Below are positions 1 through 5,930 of a stretch of DNA of 10,529 bases, in pieces (the first letter of the stretch is position 1; every line of letters starts with the position of its first letter). Under the pieces are notes generated by a model that was not told where the DNA came from, made no database searches, and saw only the letters and a list, made by a program, of their open reading frames with translations. This DNA is from Promethearchaeota archaeon. GTDB taxonomy: Archaea > Asgardarchaeota > Lokiarchaeia > Sigynarchaeales > SOKP01. The stretch is taken from NCBI GenBank assembly GCA_030620005.1, contig JAUXAJ010000184.1:1-10529 (forward strand). Direction: 5' to 3'. The position numbers and the translations under genes were made by a program.

Positions 1-1
1 T

Positions 2-337
2 TCGCAATATTTAATAGATATAGAGAATGCAGAATCACTCTACTTAAATCGTGCTAAATTCTTAATTTCAAGTCATTCATATTTAGTAGAACATCCAGAC
101 AAGACCCCTTTTGATTACATGAGAAAAAAGATAAAAGAAAATCAACAAAAAATAGATGATGCAATAAAATTAATAGAAGATAATAGTTCATCGGAAGAAA
201 ATATCGTAAATGAATTGTTGAAAAAGGATCTTTTTTTCCCTAAAAGTAAAATGAAAGGTTTTTTATCGGAAATTTACACTCATTGGGAGTCTTGGATTAT
301 CAGGCAACATTTAAGACATGCATTTTTACCTACTTAA
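2..337 (+). CDS. 3' end of a hypothetical protein, truncated by the window edge
   Basis: The frame is open from base 2 to the TAA at 335-337, so about 111 C-terminal residues of a longer protein are visible. The ATG at 119 is internal to this open frame and need not be the start. The visible part has a lysine-rich, probably helical stretch (MRKKIKENQQKIDDAIKLIE) and ends in an aromatic-rich segment, THWESWIIRQHLRHAFLPT. I see no catalytic motif, cysteine cluster or membrane segment and do not recognise the family. It converges with the HEPN/MNT pair across a 172-base AT-rich gap. Its function cannot be judged without the missing 5' part. Confidence 0.6.
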   Translation, partial: SQYLIDIENAESLYLNRAKFLISSHSYLVEHPDKTPFDYMRKKIKENQQKIDDAIKLIEDNSSSEENIVNELLKKDLFFPKSKMKGFLSEIYTHWESWIIRQHLRHAFLPT

Positions 338-509
338 AGGTAACGCATTTAAATTATTAAATATCTATTGAGAAGTAATATAACTTTTATAAAAGTACAT
401 CCAATTAGAAAAAGCAAAAAAAATAAGGAATATGTCGAGCAATGTTAAGAAAAGAATTTGGATTTTACCTTCTTCTATGATTTTAATAATAATCAATAAT
501 TTCAATCAT
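338..509. other. AT-rich convergent intergenic gap
   Basis: No reading frame, tRNA or repeat array is visible. The gap holds a 14-bp perfect AT-rich palindrome, ACTTTTATAAAAGT, at 383-396, and an A-rich run that reads as a T-tract on the minus strand (separate entry). The plus-strand gene ending at 337 has no clear T-tract terminator here. Confidence 0.5.
408..428 (-). terminator. Possible U-tract terminator of the HEPN/MNT pair
   Basis: On the minus strand, downstream of the HEPN stop at 510, the sequence reads TTATTTTTTTTGCTTTTTC. Archaeal transcription often ends at such oligo-T tracts without a strong hairpin. The distance of about 80 bases from the stop codon and the AT-rich background make this tentative. 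Confidence 0.35.
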
Positions 510-956
510 TCATTCTTTACTATTAATTGATTCTTGTTTTTTCAAAAATTCATCTATTAATTTTATACATTCTTCAATAACTTTTTTTACTGGTTCTTTA
601 AATTGAGATGCATCATTTATAAAATAATCCTTAGTAATTCCATCCACATATCCATGTGCTGAAACGCCTCTTAAACTAATCAAATCTTTTAAAACATCCA
701 TTTGGAAGTCTATTTTATCAATAAACCATTTGGGAATATCTTTTTTTTCTAAATTTATGTAGACTTTTGAAATATCATGTTTTCTAGGATATTCTATTCC
801 ATAGAGAATAAGTATGGCTTTTAGAGCTTGCTCAACTGACATTTGATAAGAATAAATTACGTCGTCCCATCTTTCATCTTCGTATGCTCGTATAGCTCCT
901 TGATACCAACGAGATGCCCGTTCTATTGCCCCTTTTGAAGTTTCAAAATTATTCAT
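510..956 (-). CDS. HEPN domain protein, probable toxin RNase of a HEPN/MNT pair (HepT-like)
   Basis: This 148-residue, mostly helical protein has the HEPN motif Rx4-6H as RGVSAH (R96, H101). With the following Gly-Tyr it forms Rx4HxY (R96, H101, Y103), the motif in which HepT-type toxins are modified on the Tyr by their partner MNT enzyme. The N-terminal half (about residues 12-65) matches the usual HEPN layout, with SYQMSVEQALKAILILYG as the second helix. Active HEPN toxins act as dimeric RNases in the cytoplasm. The ATG (956) overlaps the TGA of the upstream nucleotidyltransferase by four bases, so the two are co-transcribed and probably translationally coupled. HEPN/MNT pairs of the COG2250/COG1708 type are common in archaea and not all have been shown to be toxins. 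The domain call is firm. The toxin role is inferred from intact motifs and gene pairing. Confidence 0.88.
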   Translation of the reverse strand: MNNFETSKGAIERASRWYQGAIRAYEDERWDDVIYSYQMSVEQALKAILILYGIEYPRKHDISKVYINLEKKDIPKWFIDKIDFQMDVLKDLISLRGVSAHGYVDGITKDYFINDASQFKEPVKKVIEECIKLIDEFLKKQESINSKE

Positions 957-1483
957 AATTCAACTATTTCTCCAAATTTAATATCTTTTCTTTCCCAATA
1001 GAAATCATTGTCACTAATAAAAACACGTTTTAGGCCTTTTTCTTCAATCCTATTCTTTATTTTTTTAATAAATTTTAAGCCAGTCTGATTTCTGTCAAAA
1101 AGTATTATTCCATCCATGGCAATATCGTAATATAAAGTTCTAAAATTATTCAAATCCTCCATTTTTAACGCTATTTCCTGAATGGGACAAAAAAGTTCCA
1201 CACCATCTTCATTAATAACTTGATTTTCTTTTTCAAAGAATGCCGTCAATCTTATAACCTCCTTATTTAATTTTCGGGCATCTGAAGTGTCATCTGAAAA
1301 CAATAAAAATAAATCAATATCACTATCTTTATTCCATTTTCCTCTAGCGACAGACCCATATAATATGACCGATAAAAGCTTTTCTTTACAATTTTCCTTT
1401 AAGACTTTAAGAAGATTATATAAATAATTTCTAAAAACATGAGAAACTCTATCTAAACTCTCATAAATCTGTTCTTCTTCCAA
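953..1483 (-). CDS. MNT-type minimal nucleotidyltransferase, probable antitoxin to the HEPN protein
   Basis: This 176-residue protein has the polymerase-beta-like nucleotidyltransferase signature GSx10DxD: G43, S44, then D55 and D57 (GSVARGKWNKDSDID). These are the nucleotide-binding turn and metal-binding Asp residues of MntA/COG1708 enzymes. In characterised pairs MntA transfers AMP to the Tyr of the HepT Rx4HxY motif and silences the RNase. The next gene has that Tyr, so the same chemistry is expected. The C-terminal 50 residues are a basic helical extension beyond the catalytic core. The start is a TTG at 1483 (complement of CAA): the in-frame TGA at 1490-1492 leaves no ATG upstream, and no clear Shine-Dalgarno precedes it. 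It overlaps the HEPN gene by four bases and is transcribed first. Confidence 0.87.
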   Translation of the reverse strand: MEEEQIYESLDRVSHVFRNYLYNLLKVLKENCKEKLLSVILYGSVARGKWNKDSDIDLFLLFSDDTSDARKLNKEVIRLTAFFEKENQVINEDGVELFCPIQEIALKMEDLNNFRTLYYDIAMDGIILFDRNQTGLKFIKKIKNRIEEKGLKRVFISDNDFYWERKDIKFGEIVEL

Positions 1484-1503
1484 AATGAATCAAGCGTTTC
1501 TTA

Positions 1504-1547
1504 TTTTTATAGGCTATTCTAATAAGTGTATATGGATATATATAAAT
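1504..1547 (-). promoter_or_regulatory. Candidate TATA elements for the MNT/HEPN pair
   Basis: Read on the minus strand, TATAAAAA (1504-1511) lies 21-28 bases before the TTG start, which would fit a leaderless mRNA. ATTTATATATA (1537-1547) lies farther out and would give a leader of about 25-30 bases. I cannot choose between them from sequence alone. Confidence 0.3.
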
Positions 1548-1752
1548 CACCATTTTATATCTATTCTTTGTTGTATTAAAATCGAATGCAAAATAACTTA
1601 ATTACAAAGAAAATTAATTGAAATTTCATTTTAAAAATTGAATAGTTGATGGAACTCTTTTAAATATGATTTTTTAAAAAGAACGCGACTTAATAAACCT
1701 TTTAACAAATTTTTTATAAAAAAATAGATTTAACAGATTAAATAAAATAAGA

Positions 1753-1760
1753 TATATTAT
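1753..1760 (+). promoter_or_regulatory. Candidate TATA box of the mvhD-fwd operon
   Basis: TATATTAT lies 47-54 bases before the mvhD ATG. With the usual archaeal spacing of about 25 bases to the start site it would give a leader of about 25 bases. TTTAAATT (1783-1790) is closer but would place the start site at or inside the ATG. No BRE stands out, and no Shine-Dalgarno precedes mvhD. Confidence 0.3.
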
Positions 1761-1806
1761 TTTTACTGACAAGTTATTAATCTTTAAATTTCAAAATTGA
1801 ATTATA

Positions 1807-2232
1807 ATGACTGAAAGCGAATATAAGCCCTATATACTCGGGTTATGTTGTAATTGGTGTACTTACGCAGGCGCAGACCAAGCGGGGACGTCTAGAATGC
1901 AGAGACCAGCAAATCTGAGAATACTTAGAATGATGTGTGGAGGTCGAATTGAGCCGCAATTTGTGTTGGACGCCCTAATGAACGGAGCGGATGGTGTATT
2001 AGTAAGCCATTGCCACAAAGGAGATTGTCATTATGTGACTGGAAATCACAAGACTTTTGGAAAAATGTCCATTCTTCTTCGATACTTAGAACAATTCGGG
2101 ATTAATCCGAAAAGAGTATATTATACGCAAATATCTGCTTCAGAGGGAGCAGAATTAACAGAAGTAGTCGAAGAATTTGTACATACATTAAAAGAGTTAG
2201 GACCCAATCCAATTAAAAAGGAGGGAAAATAA
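1807..2232 (+). CDS. mvhD: MvhD-type iron-sulfur subunit (hydrogenase/heterodisulfide reductase delta)
   Basis: MvhD/FlpD family (COG1908), 141 residues, which is full length. These are small cytoplasmic [2Fe-2S] proteins that pass electrons from a hydrogenase or formate dehydrogenase to HdrA in electron-bifurcating complexes. Diagnostic residues are CCNWC (C14, C15, C18), MMCGGRIEPQFVLDAL (C44) and HCHKGDCHY (C69, C74), the conserved Cys set of the family. It is the first gene of the fwd operon, and the next gene follows after four bases. The Shine-Dalgarno of that gene, AAGGAGGG at 2218-2225, lies in the mvhD 3' end. No hydrogenase or hdrA is in the window. Its presence here suggests that electrons for or from formylmethanofuran dehydrogenase pass through an Hdr-type complex, which is inference from position. 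Confidence 0.93.
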   Translation: MTESEYKPYILGLCCNWCTYAGADQAGTSRMQRPANLRILRMMCGGRIEPQFVLDALMNGADGVLVSHCHKGDCHYVTGNHKTFGKMSILLRYLEQFGINPKRVYYTQISASEGAELTEVVEEFVHTLKELGPNPIKKEGK

Positions 2233-2236
2233 AAAA

Positions 2237-2494
2237 ATGCAAGTGTTTAAGTTAAAAGTAAATCATTACCTCTGTACTGGTTGCAATATCTGTGTAGTTT
2301 CGTGCCCAATAAATTTTGACGAGCTAAAAACTAAAAGCAAATTGACCGCCGAAAACGCTGTTATTCTGGTAAAAAATGGCATTGCCAGGCCAATATATGA
2401 TGAAGGCAGGAAAAGAAATTGCGATGGATGTGGTGTTTGTATTAAATCTTGCCCTCAAAATGCAATTCAAATAGAAATAATAAATGTGATGTGA
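2237..2494 (+). CDS. fwdG: Ferredoxin with two [4Fe-4S] clusters, FwdG-like subunit
   Basis: This 85-residue protein has two complete Cx2Cx2Cx3CP motifs: C13, C16, C19, C23 and C62, C65, C68, C72. It therefore binds two [4Fe-4S] clusters. About 38 residues separate the motifs, as in the FwdG subunits of archaeal formylmethanofuran dehydrogenases, and its place before the polyferredoxin and fwdD fits that role. It would carry electrons between FwdB/FwdD and the polyferredoxin chain. A good Shine-Dalgarno (2218-2225) sits 11 bases before the ATG. A generic ferredoxin cannot be excluded from sequence alone, so the symbol rests on context as much as on the protein. Confidence 0.75.
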   Translation: MQVFKLKVNHYLCTGCNICVVSCPINFDELKTKSKLTAENAVILVKNGIARPIYDEGRKRNCDGCGVCIKSCPQNAIQIEIINVM

Positions 2495-2505
2495 GGTATT
2501 AAAAA

Positions 2506-3213
2506 ATGTCATTTCCAAAAATATCAAGAACAATAAGTAAGGAAGAAGAAAGAGTTAAAGTTCAATTCCTCACCGAAAGTTTAGAACTAATTCTTAATAG
2601 AGAAAAGTGCGTTGGATGCGGAACGTGTGCCAGAGTTTGTCCAAAGGAAGCTGTTAGTCGAGGACCTATAGGGGCATCTGCAAGATTTCCTACCACGGAA
2701 GATATCATTCCACAAATTTACGACCCAAAAAAATGTGTCTTTTGCGGGACTTGCGTGGTCATGTGTCCATTCAGCGCATTAACGCTTGTAAAAGATGGAG
2801 AAATAATTGAACTGGCAAGTATCCCATTAGTGGAACAGAAGGTGATACCTAAGCTTGAATTTGAAGCGAAAAAATTAGATAATGGTAAGGTCGTCAAACA
2901 ATATGCTAAAGCAAATGTAAGTATTGTGATCGATGAATGCGCTGGGGGCTGTTCTACTTGCGCTGAAGTTTGCCCTAGTGGAGCAATTAAAGTTGCGGCA
3001 AGACCAGAAAAAGGTTGGGAGTCAAGTGGCAAGGTAGAAGTTGTAGATCCTGACCTCTGCGTGGCGTGTGGTGCTTGCGATAATGGATGTCCAACTGGAG
3101 CTATAAAATTAGAGATAACTGAAGTAAAATATTCAGGAGATTACAGTAAAACATTCTGGCCACCTCTAATAGAAAGATTAAAAACATTAAAATGGAGTAA
3201 AAAGGAGGCTTAA
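2506..3213 (+). CDS. fwdF: Polyferredoxin with four [4Fe-4S] clusters, FwdF-like subunit
   Basis: This 235-residue protein has four ferredoxin motifs: C35/38/41/45, C77/80/83/87, C145/149/152/156 and C185/188/191/195. All end in CysPro. The third has a one-residue insertion (CAGGC, Cx3Cx2Cx3C) that may change cluster geometry or potential. Methanogen FwdF carries eight clusters in a longer chain, so this is a half-size version: two two-cluster domains joined by a linker of about 55 residues (90-144). The role is electron transfer to the FwdB active site. GAGGT about ten bases before the ATG serves as a Shine-Dalgarno, and the next gene starts five bases after the stop. The symbol is assigned from position between fwdG and fwdD; the polyferredoxin call is secure. 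Confidence 0.8.
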   Translation: MSFPKISRTISKEEERVKVQFLTESLELILNREKCVGCGTCARVCPKEAVSRGPIGASARFPTTEDIIPQIYDPKKCVFCGTCVVMCPFSALTLVKDGEIIELASIPLVEQKVIPKLEFEAKKLDNGKVVKQYAKANVSIVIDECAGGCSTCAEVCPSGAIKVAARPEKGWESSGKVEVVDPDLCVACGACDNGCPTGAIKLEITEVKYSGDYSKTFWPPLIERLKTLKWSKKEA

Positions 3214-3218
3214 AAAAG

Positions 3219-3614
3219 ATGAGTATAGAGAATTTAACTTTAATAACCGGACGCACGATAAACCAAGGCGTTGCGCTTGAAGGGGGAAAAGTCACAAAAG
3301 AAAACGTTCGGGCTGCTGCTCTTTGCGCCTTTGATCCGGAAGATTTTAAAAAATTAGATTGTCTAATCGGAACCCCGGTAAAAATTACTACAGATCACGG
3401 AGAAGTGACGGTATATTCCACGATCTCAGAAGAAGGACCACATTCAGGAATAATTTTTGTTCCAATGGGACCTTGGGCAAATCAAGTTGTCAATCCAGAT
3501 TCTCAATCTTGTGGAACTCCAACTTATAAAGGAATGAAAGCAAAAGTAGAAGCTGTAAAAAATGGTAAAGTTTTGGACGCATTAGAATTAATAAAAACAT
3601 TAATGGAGGGTTAA
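3219..3614 (+). CDS. fwdD: Formylmethanofuran dehydrogenase subunit D (molybdopterin-dinucleotide binding)
   Basis: FwdD/FmdD, 131 residues, corresponding to the C-terminal pterin-binding beta-barrel of other DMSO-reductase-type enzymes, here a separate subunit that pairs with FwdB. Recognisable features are LITGRTINQGVALEGGK near the N-terminus, FVPMGPWANQVVNP (80-93) and SCGTPTYKG (97-105), the family hallmarks that contact the bis-pterin cofactor. The Shine-Dalgarno AAGGAGG ends about ten bases before the ATG, inside the fwdF 3' end. fwdB follows after four bases, in keeping with the tight FwdB-FwdD partnership. Confidence 0.95.
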   Translation: MSIENLTLITGRTINQGVALEGGKVTKENVRAAALCAFDPEDFKKLDCLIGTPVKITTDHGEVTVYSTISEEGPHSGIIFVPMGPWANQVVNPDSQSCGTPTYKGMKAKVEAVKNGKVLDALELIKTLMEG

Positions 3615-3618
3615 AATA

Positions 3619-4977
3619 ATGGTAGAAAAAAGTATTAAAACTTTTGAGGACGTCGTGTGCCCATTTTGCGGAAAGGAATACTTTTTTTAAAGATTCCCCG
3701 TATCATTATGCGACGATCTCGAAGTCGATGTTAACGTACACGAAAATATTGTTGTAGAAGTTCGAAATGCGTGTCAAATAGGCACGAGAAAATATTTCTC
3801 GTCTAATCCAAGTGAACACAGATTCGAGAAACCAATGATTAAAGACAACGGCTCTTTAAAAGAAGTTTCATGGGATGAAGCGATAAATAAGGCAGCAGAA
3901 ATTTTAACCAAAGCTAAAAGACCACTGCTTTATGGCTTTTCAAGCACGGAATGTGAAGCCCAAAGTAAGGGGGTTGAGTTAGCAGAGATTTTAGGAGGCA
4001 TTTTGGATAACACTGCTTCCGTATGTCACGGGCCTACATTGCTTGCCGTTCAAGATGTAGGAGCGCCAAGCTGTACGTTAGGAGAGATAAAAAATAGGGC
4101 TGATTTAGTCATATTTTGGGGTTGCAATCCAGTTCACGCACACCCAAGGCATCTTGGAAGGTATTCTGAATTTGTTAGGGGCTATTTCAGGACGGACGGA
4201 AGGAACGATCGCACTATCGTAGTAGTTGATCCTCGCTACACGCATACAGCTCAAATAGCCAACACGTACATTCAAGTGAATCCTAGCGAGGATTACGAGT
4301 TATTAAACGCGATTAGAGCCGTGCTTAGAGGCGTAGAATTAGACGATAAGGAAATATCCGGAGTATCAATGGAAAAAATTAAAGAACTAGTTGAGGTAAT
4401 GAAATCGTGCAAGTTTGGAGTCATATTTTTCGGAATGGGATTAACTCAAAGCTTATCTCACCATCGAAACATTGATACCGCTATTTGTCTAACAAGAGAA
4501 TTAAACGATAAGACTAAATTTTCAATCATTCCAATGCGAGGCCACTACAACGTTGCTGGAGCTAATCAAGTGTTTACTTGGGCAACTGGCTACGCATATT
4601 CTATAGATTTCTCAAAAGGTTACCCTCGATATAATCCGGGAGAGTTTTCCGCTTGTGATCTGTTAATAAGAGACGAAATCGATGCGTCTTTAATAGTCGC
4701 GTCCGATCCCGCTTCAAATTTTCCAGCAGCTTCAGTACGAAACATGTTTAAACACCCTTTAATCGCTATAGAACCACATGAAACACCTACTTCGGCAAAT
4801 GCAGATGTTGTTTTACCCGCAGCTATTGCGGGAATTGAATGTGAAGGAACCGCCTATCGAATGGATAAAGTTCCTTTAAGAGTAAGAAAAGTAAAGGACG
4901 CACCCGGTGAATGTCTAACTGATAGAGAAATATTGGAAAGATTAATTGAAAAAGTAAAGGAGAAGCAAGGTGAATAA
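3619..4977 (+). CDS. fwdB: Formylmethanofuran dehydrogenase catalytic subunit B, interrupted by a predicted BHB intron
   Basis: FwdB/FmdB holds the W- or Mo-bis-pterin centre that reduces CO2 to formate, or the reverse, before transfer to methanofuran. Read straight, the gene stops after 23 codons at TAA 3688-3690. Joining 3619-3673 to 3704-4977 gives 442 residues, close to the family's roughly 430. The N-terminal [4Fe-4S] ligands are then C14, C17, C21 (CPFCGTLCDDLEV) and C42 (RNACQIG). The catalytic Cys, C126 in SVCHGP, is encoded by TGT and aligns with Cys118 of the Methanothermobacter enzyme, so this is not a selenocysteine form. YGFSSTECEAQSKGVELAE, FWGCNPVHAHPRH, IPMRGHYNVAGANQV and EGTAYRMDKVPLR are all intact. 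The start is the ATG eight bases after GGAGGG (3605-3610). The alternative ATG at 3835 would remove all four cluster ligands. No decay is seen elsewhere, which argues against a pseudogene. Confidence 0.93.
3646..3720 (+). other. Bulge-helix-bulge RNA structure around the fwdB intron, with an outer stem
   Basis: From outside in: outer stem GAGGACGTCG (3646-3655) with CGACGATCTC (3711-3720), with one A-A mismatch and one G-U; a six-base 5' bulge (3656-3661); a weak helix (C3662-G3710, A3663-U3709, U3664-A3708, two U-U, U3667-A3705); 3-nt bulge A3702-C3704; a central 4-bp helix (G3668-U3701 wobble, C3669-G3700, G3670-C3699, G3671-C3698); 3-nt bulge A3672-A3674; and an inner hairpin (GGAAU 3675-3679 with AUUCC 3693-3697, bulged A3680, CUUU 3681-3684 with AAAG 3689-3692, UUUU loop). 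This is the hBHBh' arrangement with tRNA-like polarity: 5' cut next to the inner helix, 3' cut next to the outer one. Confidence 0.85.
3674..3703 (+). other. Predicted 30-nt archaeal BHB intron in fwdB
   Basis: The segment begins AGGAATAC and ends CCCCGTAT and contains the in-frame TAA at 3688-3690. Its ends are set by the BHB rule, cleavage between bases 2 and 3 of each 3-nt bulge: A3672-A3673 / A3674 and A3702-U3703 / C3704. Ligation of A3673 to C3704-A3705 makes ACA (Thr19) and restores CPFCGTLCDDLEV, which agrees with FwdB sequences I know from methanogens. Thirty bases is a plausible size for archaeal introns, which in tRNAs can be very short. Known processing uses the splicing endonuclease EndA and ligase RtcB, neither of which is encoded here. 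The fold and the restored consensus are independent lines that agree on the same ends. Splicing itself is a prediction. Confidence 0.87.
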
Positions 4978-4980
4978 GTA

Positions 4981-5832
4981 ATGGCTGAAATAAAGTTAAA
5001 GTTAAAAACCCAACCTGATTTTCCACTGGAAGCAGAATCAATCTCTCCAGATAATTTTGCTGGAAAATCCGCTACAGATATTAAAAAGTTAGTGTTGTAT
5101 CACGGAAACGAGGAAGTTACCCTAGGAGATTTTTTTAGTGTTTCCGGAAAATCTGGAGATATAAGCGAATTAAAAATTATCATGGATGGAAATCTATCCA
5201 ATGTAAAGCGCATCGGAGAAAATATGACTGGTGGAGAAATCGTGATAAACGGTAATGTAGGAATGCACGTTGGAAATCATATGTCAGGGGGAAAGATTTT
5301 AGTTAATGGTAATGCGGATGATTGGGCGGGTGCTATGTTGAAAGGTGGTGAATTAGAAATTACAGGGAACGCTGGACATTATGTAGGAGCCGCTTATAGA
5401 GGTTATTGGCAAGGAATGAGAAATGGTACCATTAAAGTTAAAGGAAAAATAGGTAATGAAGCATTGTTATGGGCAAACGGCTCTACAGTCGCTAAAAGGT
5501 TTCCAACTTTATATTGTGGTGGTGCAGCATCATTTTTAGGCGCACATAATCACGGTGGAACCATTGTAGTTGATGGTGATGTAGATCGCTGCATTGGAGC
5601 TGATCAAGTAAAAGGTACAATCGTAATTAAAGGGAAAATTTCAAGAATACTCCCGTCGTTTATAAAGATTGGAGAAGTCAATGAAATTGAACTATTCAAC
5701 GGAGAAAAAATTACCGGGAAATTCATTGAATACAGCGGAGATCATTCCGTTAAGAAAAATCATTCTGTTGTAAGTAAGAAAACGGGGAATGTTAATATTG
5801 GTGTAAATGGCAGATTATACATTGCCGCTTAA
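4981..5832 (+). CDS. fwdC: Formylmethanofuran dehydrogenase subunit C (beta-helix scaffold)
   Basis: FwdC/FmdC, 283 residues, related to the C-terminal GXGXG domain of glutamate synthase large subunit. It forms a right-handed beta-helix that holds the FwdA and FwdB/FwdD parts together. The turns are visible as imperfect repeats: GGEIVINGNVG (85-), GGKILVNGNAD (103-), GGELEITGNAG (122-), NGTIKVKGKIG (148-), GGTIVVDGDVD (192-) and KGTIVIKGKI (211-). The first 70 residues are a separate cap region. The start lies three bases after the fwdB stop, with AAGGTGA as a Shine-Dalgarno in the fwdB 3' end. It is the last gene of the operon in this window. In several methanogens fwdA precedes fwdC; here fwdA is absent on both sides. 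Confidence 0.94.
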   Translation: MAEIKLKLKTQPDFPLEAESISPDNFAGKSATDIKKLVLYHGNEEVTLGDFFSVSGKSGDISELKIIMDGNLSNVKRIGENMTGGEIVINGNVGMHVGNHMSGGKILVNGNADDWAGAMLKGGELEITGNAGHYVGAAYRGYWQGMRNGTIKVKGKIGNEALLWANGSTVAKRFPTLYCGGAASFLGAHNHGGTIVVDGDVDRCIGADQVKGTIVIKGKISRILPSFIKIGEVNEIELFNGEKITGKFIEYSGDHSVKKNHSVVSKKTGNVNIGVNGRLYIAA

Positions 5833-5846
5833 AATAAAACATCATT

Positions 5847-5882
5847 CTTATTTTTTATTAATTTTAAATTCTTTATTTTTTT
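5847..5882 (+). terminator. Oligo-T terminator tract after fwdC
   Basis: Two T-runs, TTATTTTTTATT near 5848-5859 and CTTTATTTTTTTAG at 5871-5884, follow the fwdC stop within 50 bases on the coding strand. No GC-rich hairpin precedes them, which is usual for archaeal intrinsic termination. They lie in a convergent gap, so termination here would protect the minus-strand gene downstream. Confidence 0.55.
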
Positions 5883-5909
5883 AGATGTTTTCTTCTAAGT
5901 TGTTGCGTT

Positions 5910-5930
5910 GTAAGTTTTAAAAATACTTAC
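5910..5930. terminator. Small inverted repeat at the convergent gene ends
   Basis: GTAAGT (5910-5915) and ACTTAC (5925-5930) form a perfect 6-bp inverted repeat over an AT loop that covers the stop codon of the minus-strand gene. On the minus strand the loop reads ATTTTTAAA. It could help end the minus-strand transcript, but the stem is short. Confidence 0.25.

Larger units (their letters stand above)
1484..1806. other. AT-rich divergent promoter region between the MNT/HEPN and fwd operons
   Basis: This 323-base gap has no convincing ORF or RNA gene. It must hold two divergent promoters. TATA-like strings on the minus strand are TATAAAAA (1504-1511) and ATTTATATATA (1537-1547). On the plus strand TATATTAT (1753-1760) and TTTAAATT (1783-1790) lie upstream of the mvhD ATG. 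The sequence is so AT-rich that such strings are expected by chance. Confidence 0.5.

Noticed and set aside
383..396. Palindrome ACTTTTATAAAAGT as an operator
   Set aside because: It is a single short AT palindrome in a convergent gap with no promoter nearby; such strings arise by chance in this composition.
2718..3032. Minus-strand ORF inside the polyferredoxin gene
   Set aside because: It overlaps a gene with four intact cluster motifs and has no recognisable protein features.
3688..3690. Stop codon in fwdB as a recoded selenocysteine or pyrrolysine
   Set aside because: The codon is TAA, not TGA or TAG. The catalytic residue known to be Sec in some FwdB is here Cys (TGT, 4024-4026). Reading through would leave an 11-residue insert in a conserved cluster motif.
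3662..3712. T4 gene 60-like ribosome bypassing, using the hairpin and the near repeats CATTTTGCG / CATTATGCG
   Set aside because: A hairpin with the stop codon and a short direct repeat are present, but there is no matching take-off and landing Gly codon. Hopping between the repeats would delete 42 nt and lose conserved residues. The BHB model gives the exact protein.
3619..4977. fwdB as a pseudogene or sequencing frameshift
   Set aside because: Both sides of the stop are in the same frame, the rest of the gene is intact, and the insert ends match a BHB motif and restore the family consensus. A random error would not do all of this.
3835..4977. FwdB starting at ATG 3835 (380 residues)
   Set aside because: It would lack the N-terminal [4Fe-4S] ligands found in all FwdB I know. 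The well-placed Shine-Dalgarno and conserved coding sequence start at 3619.
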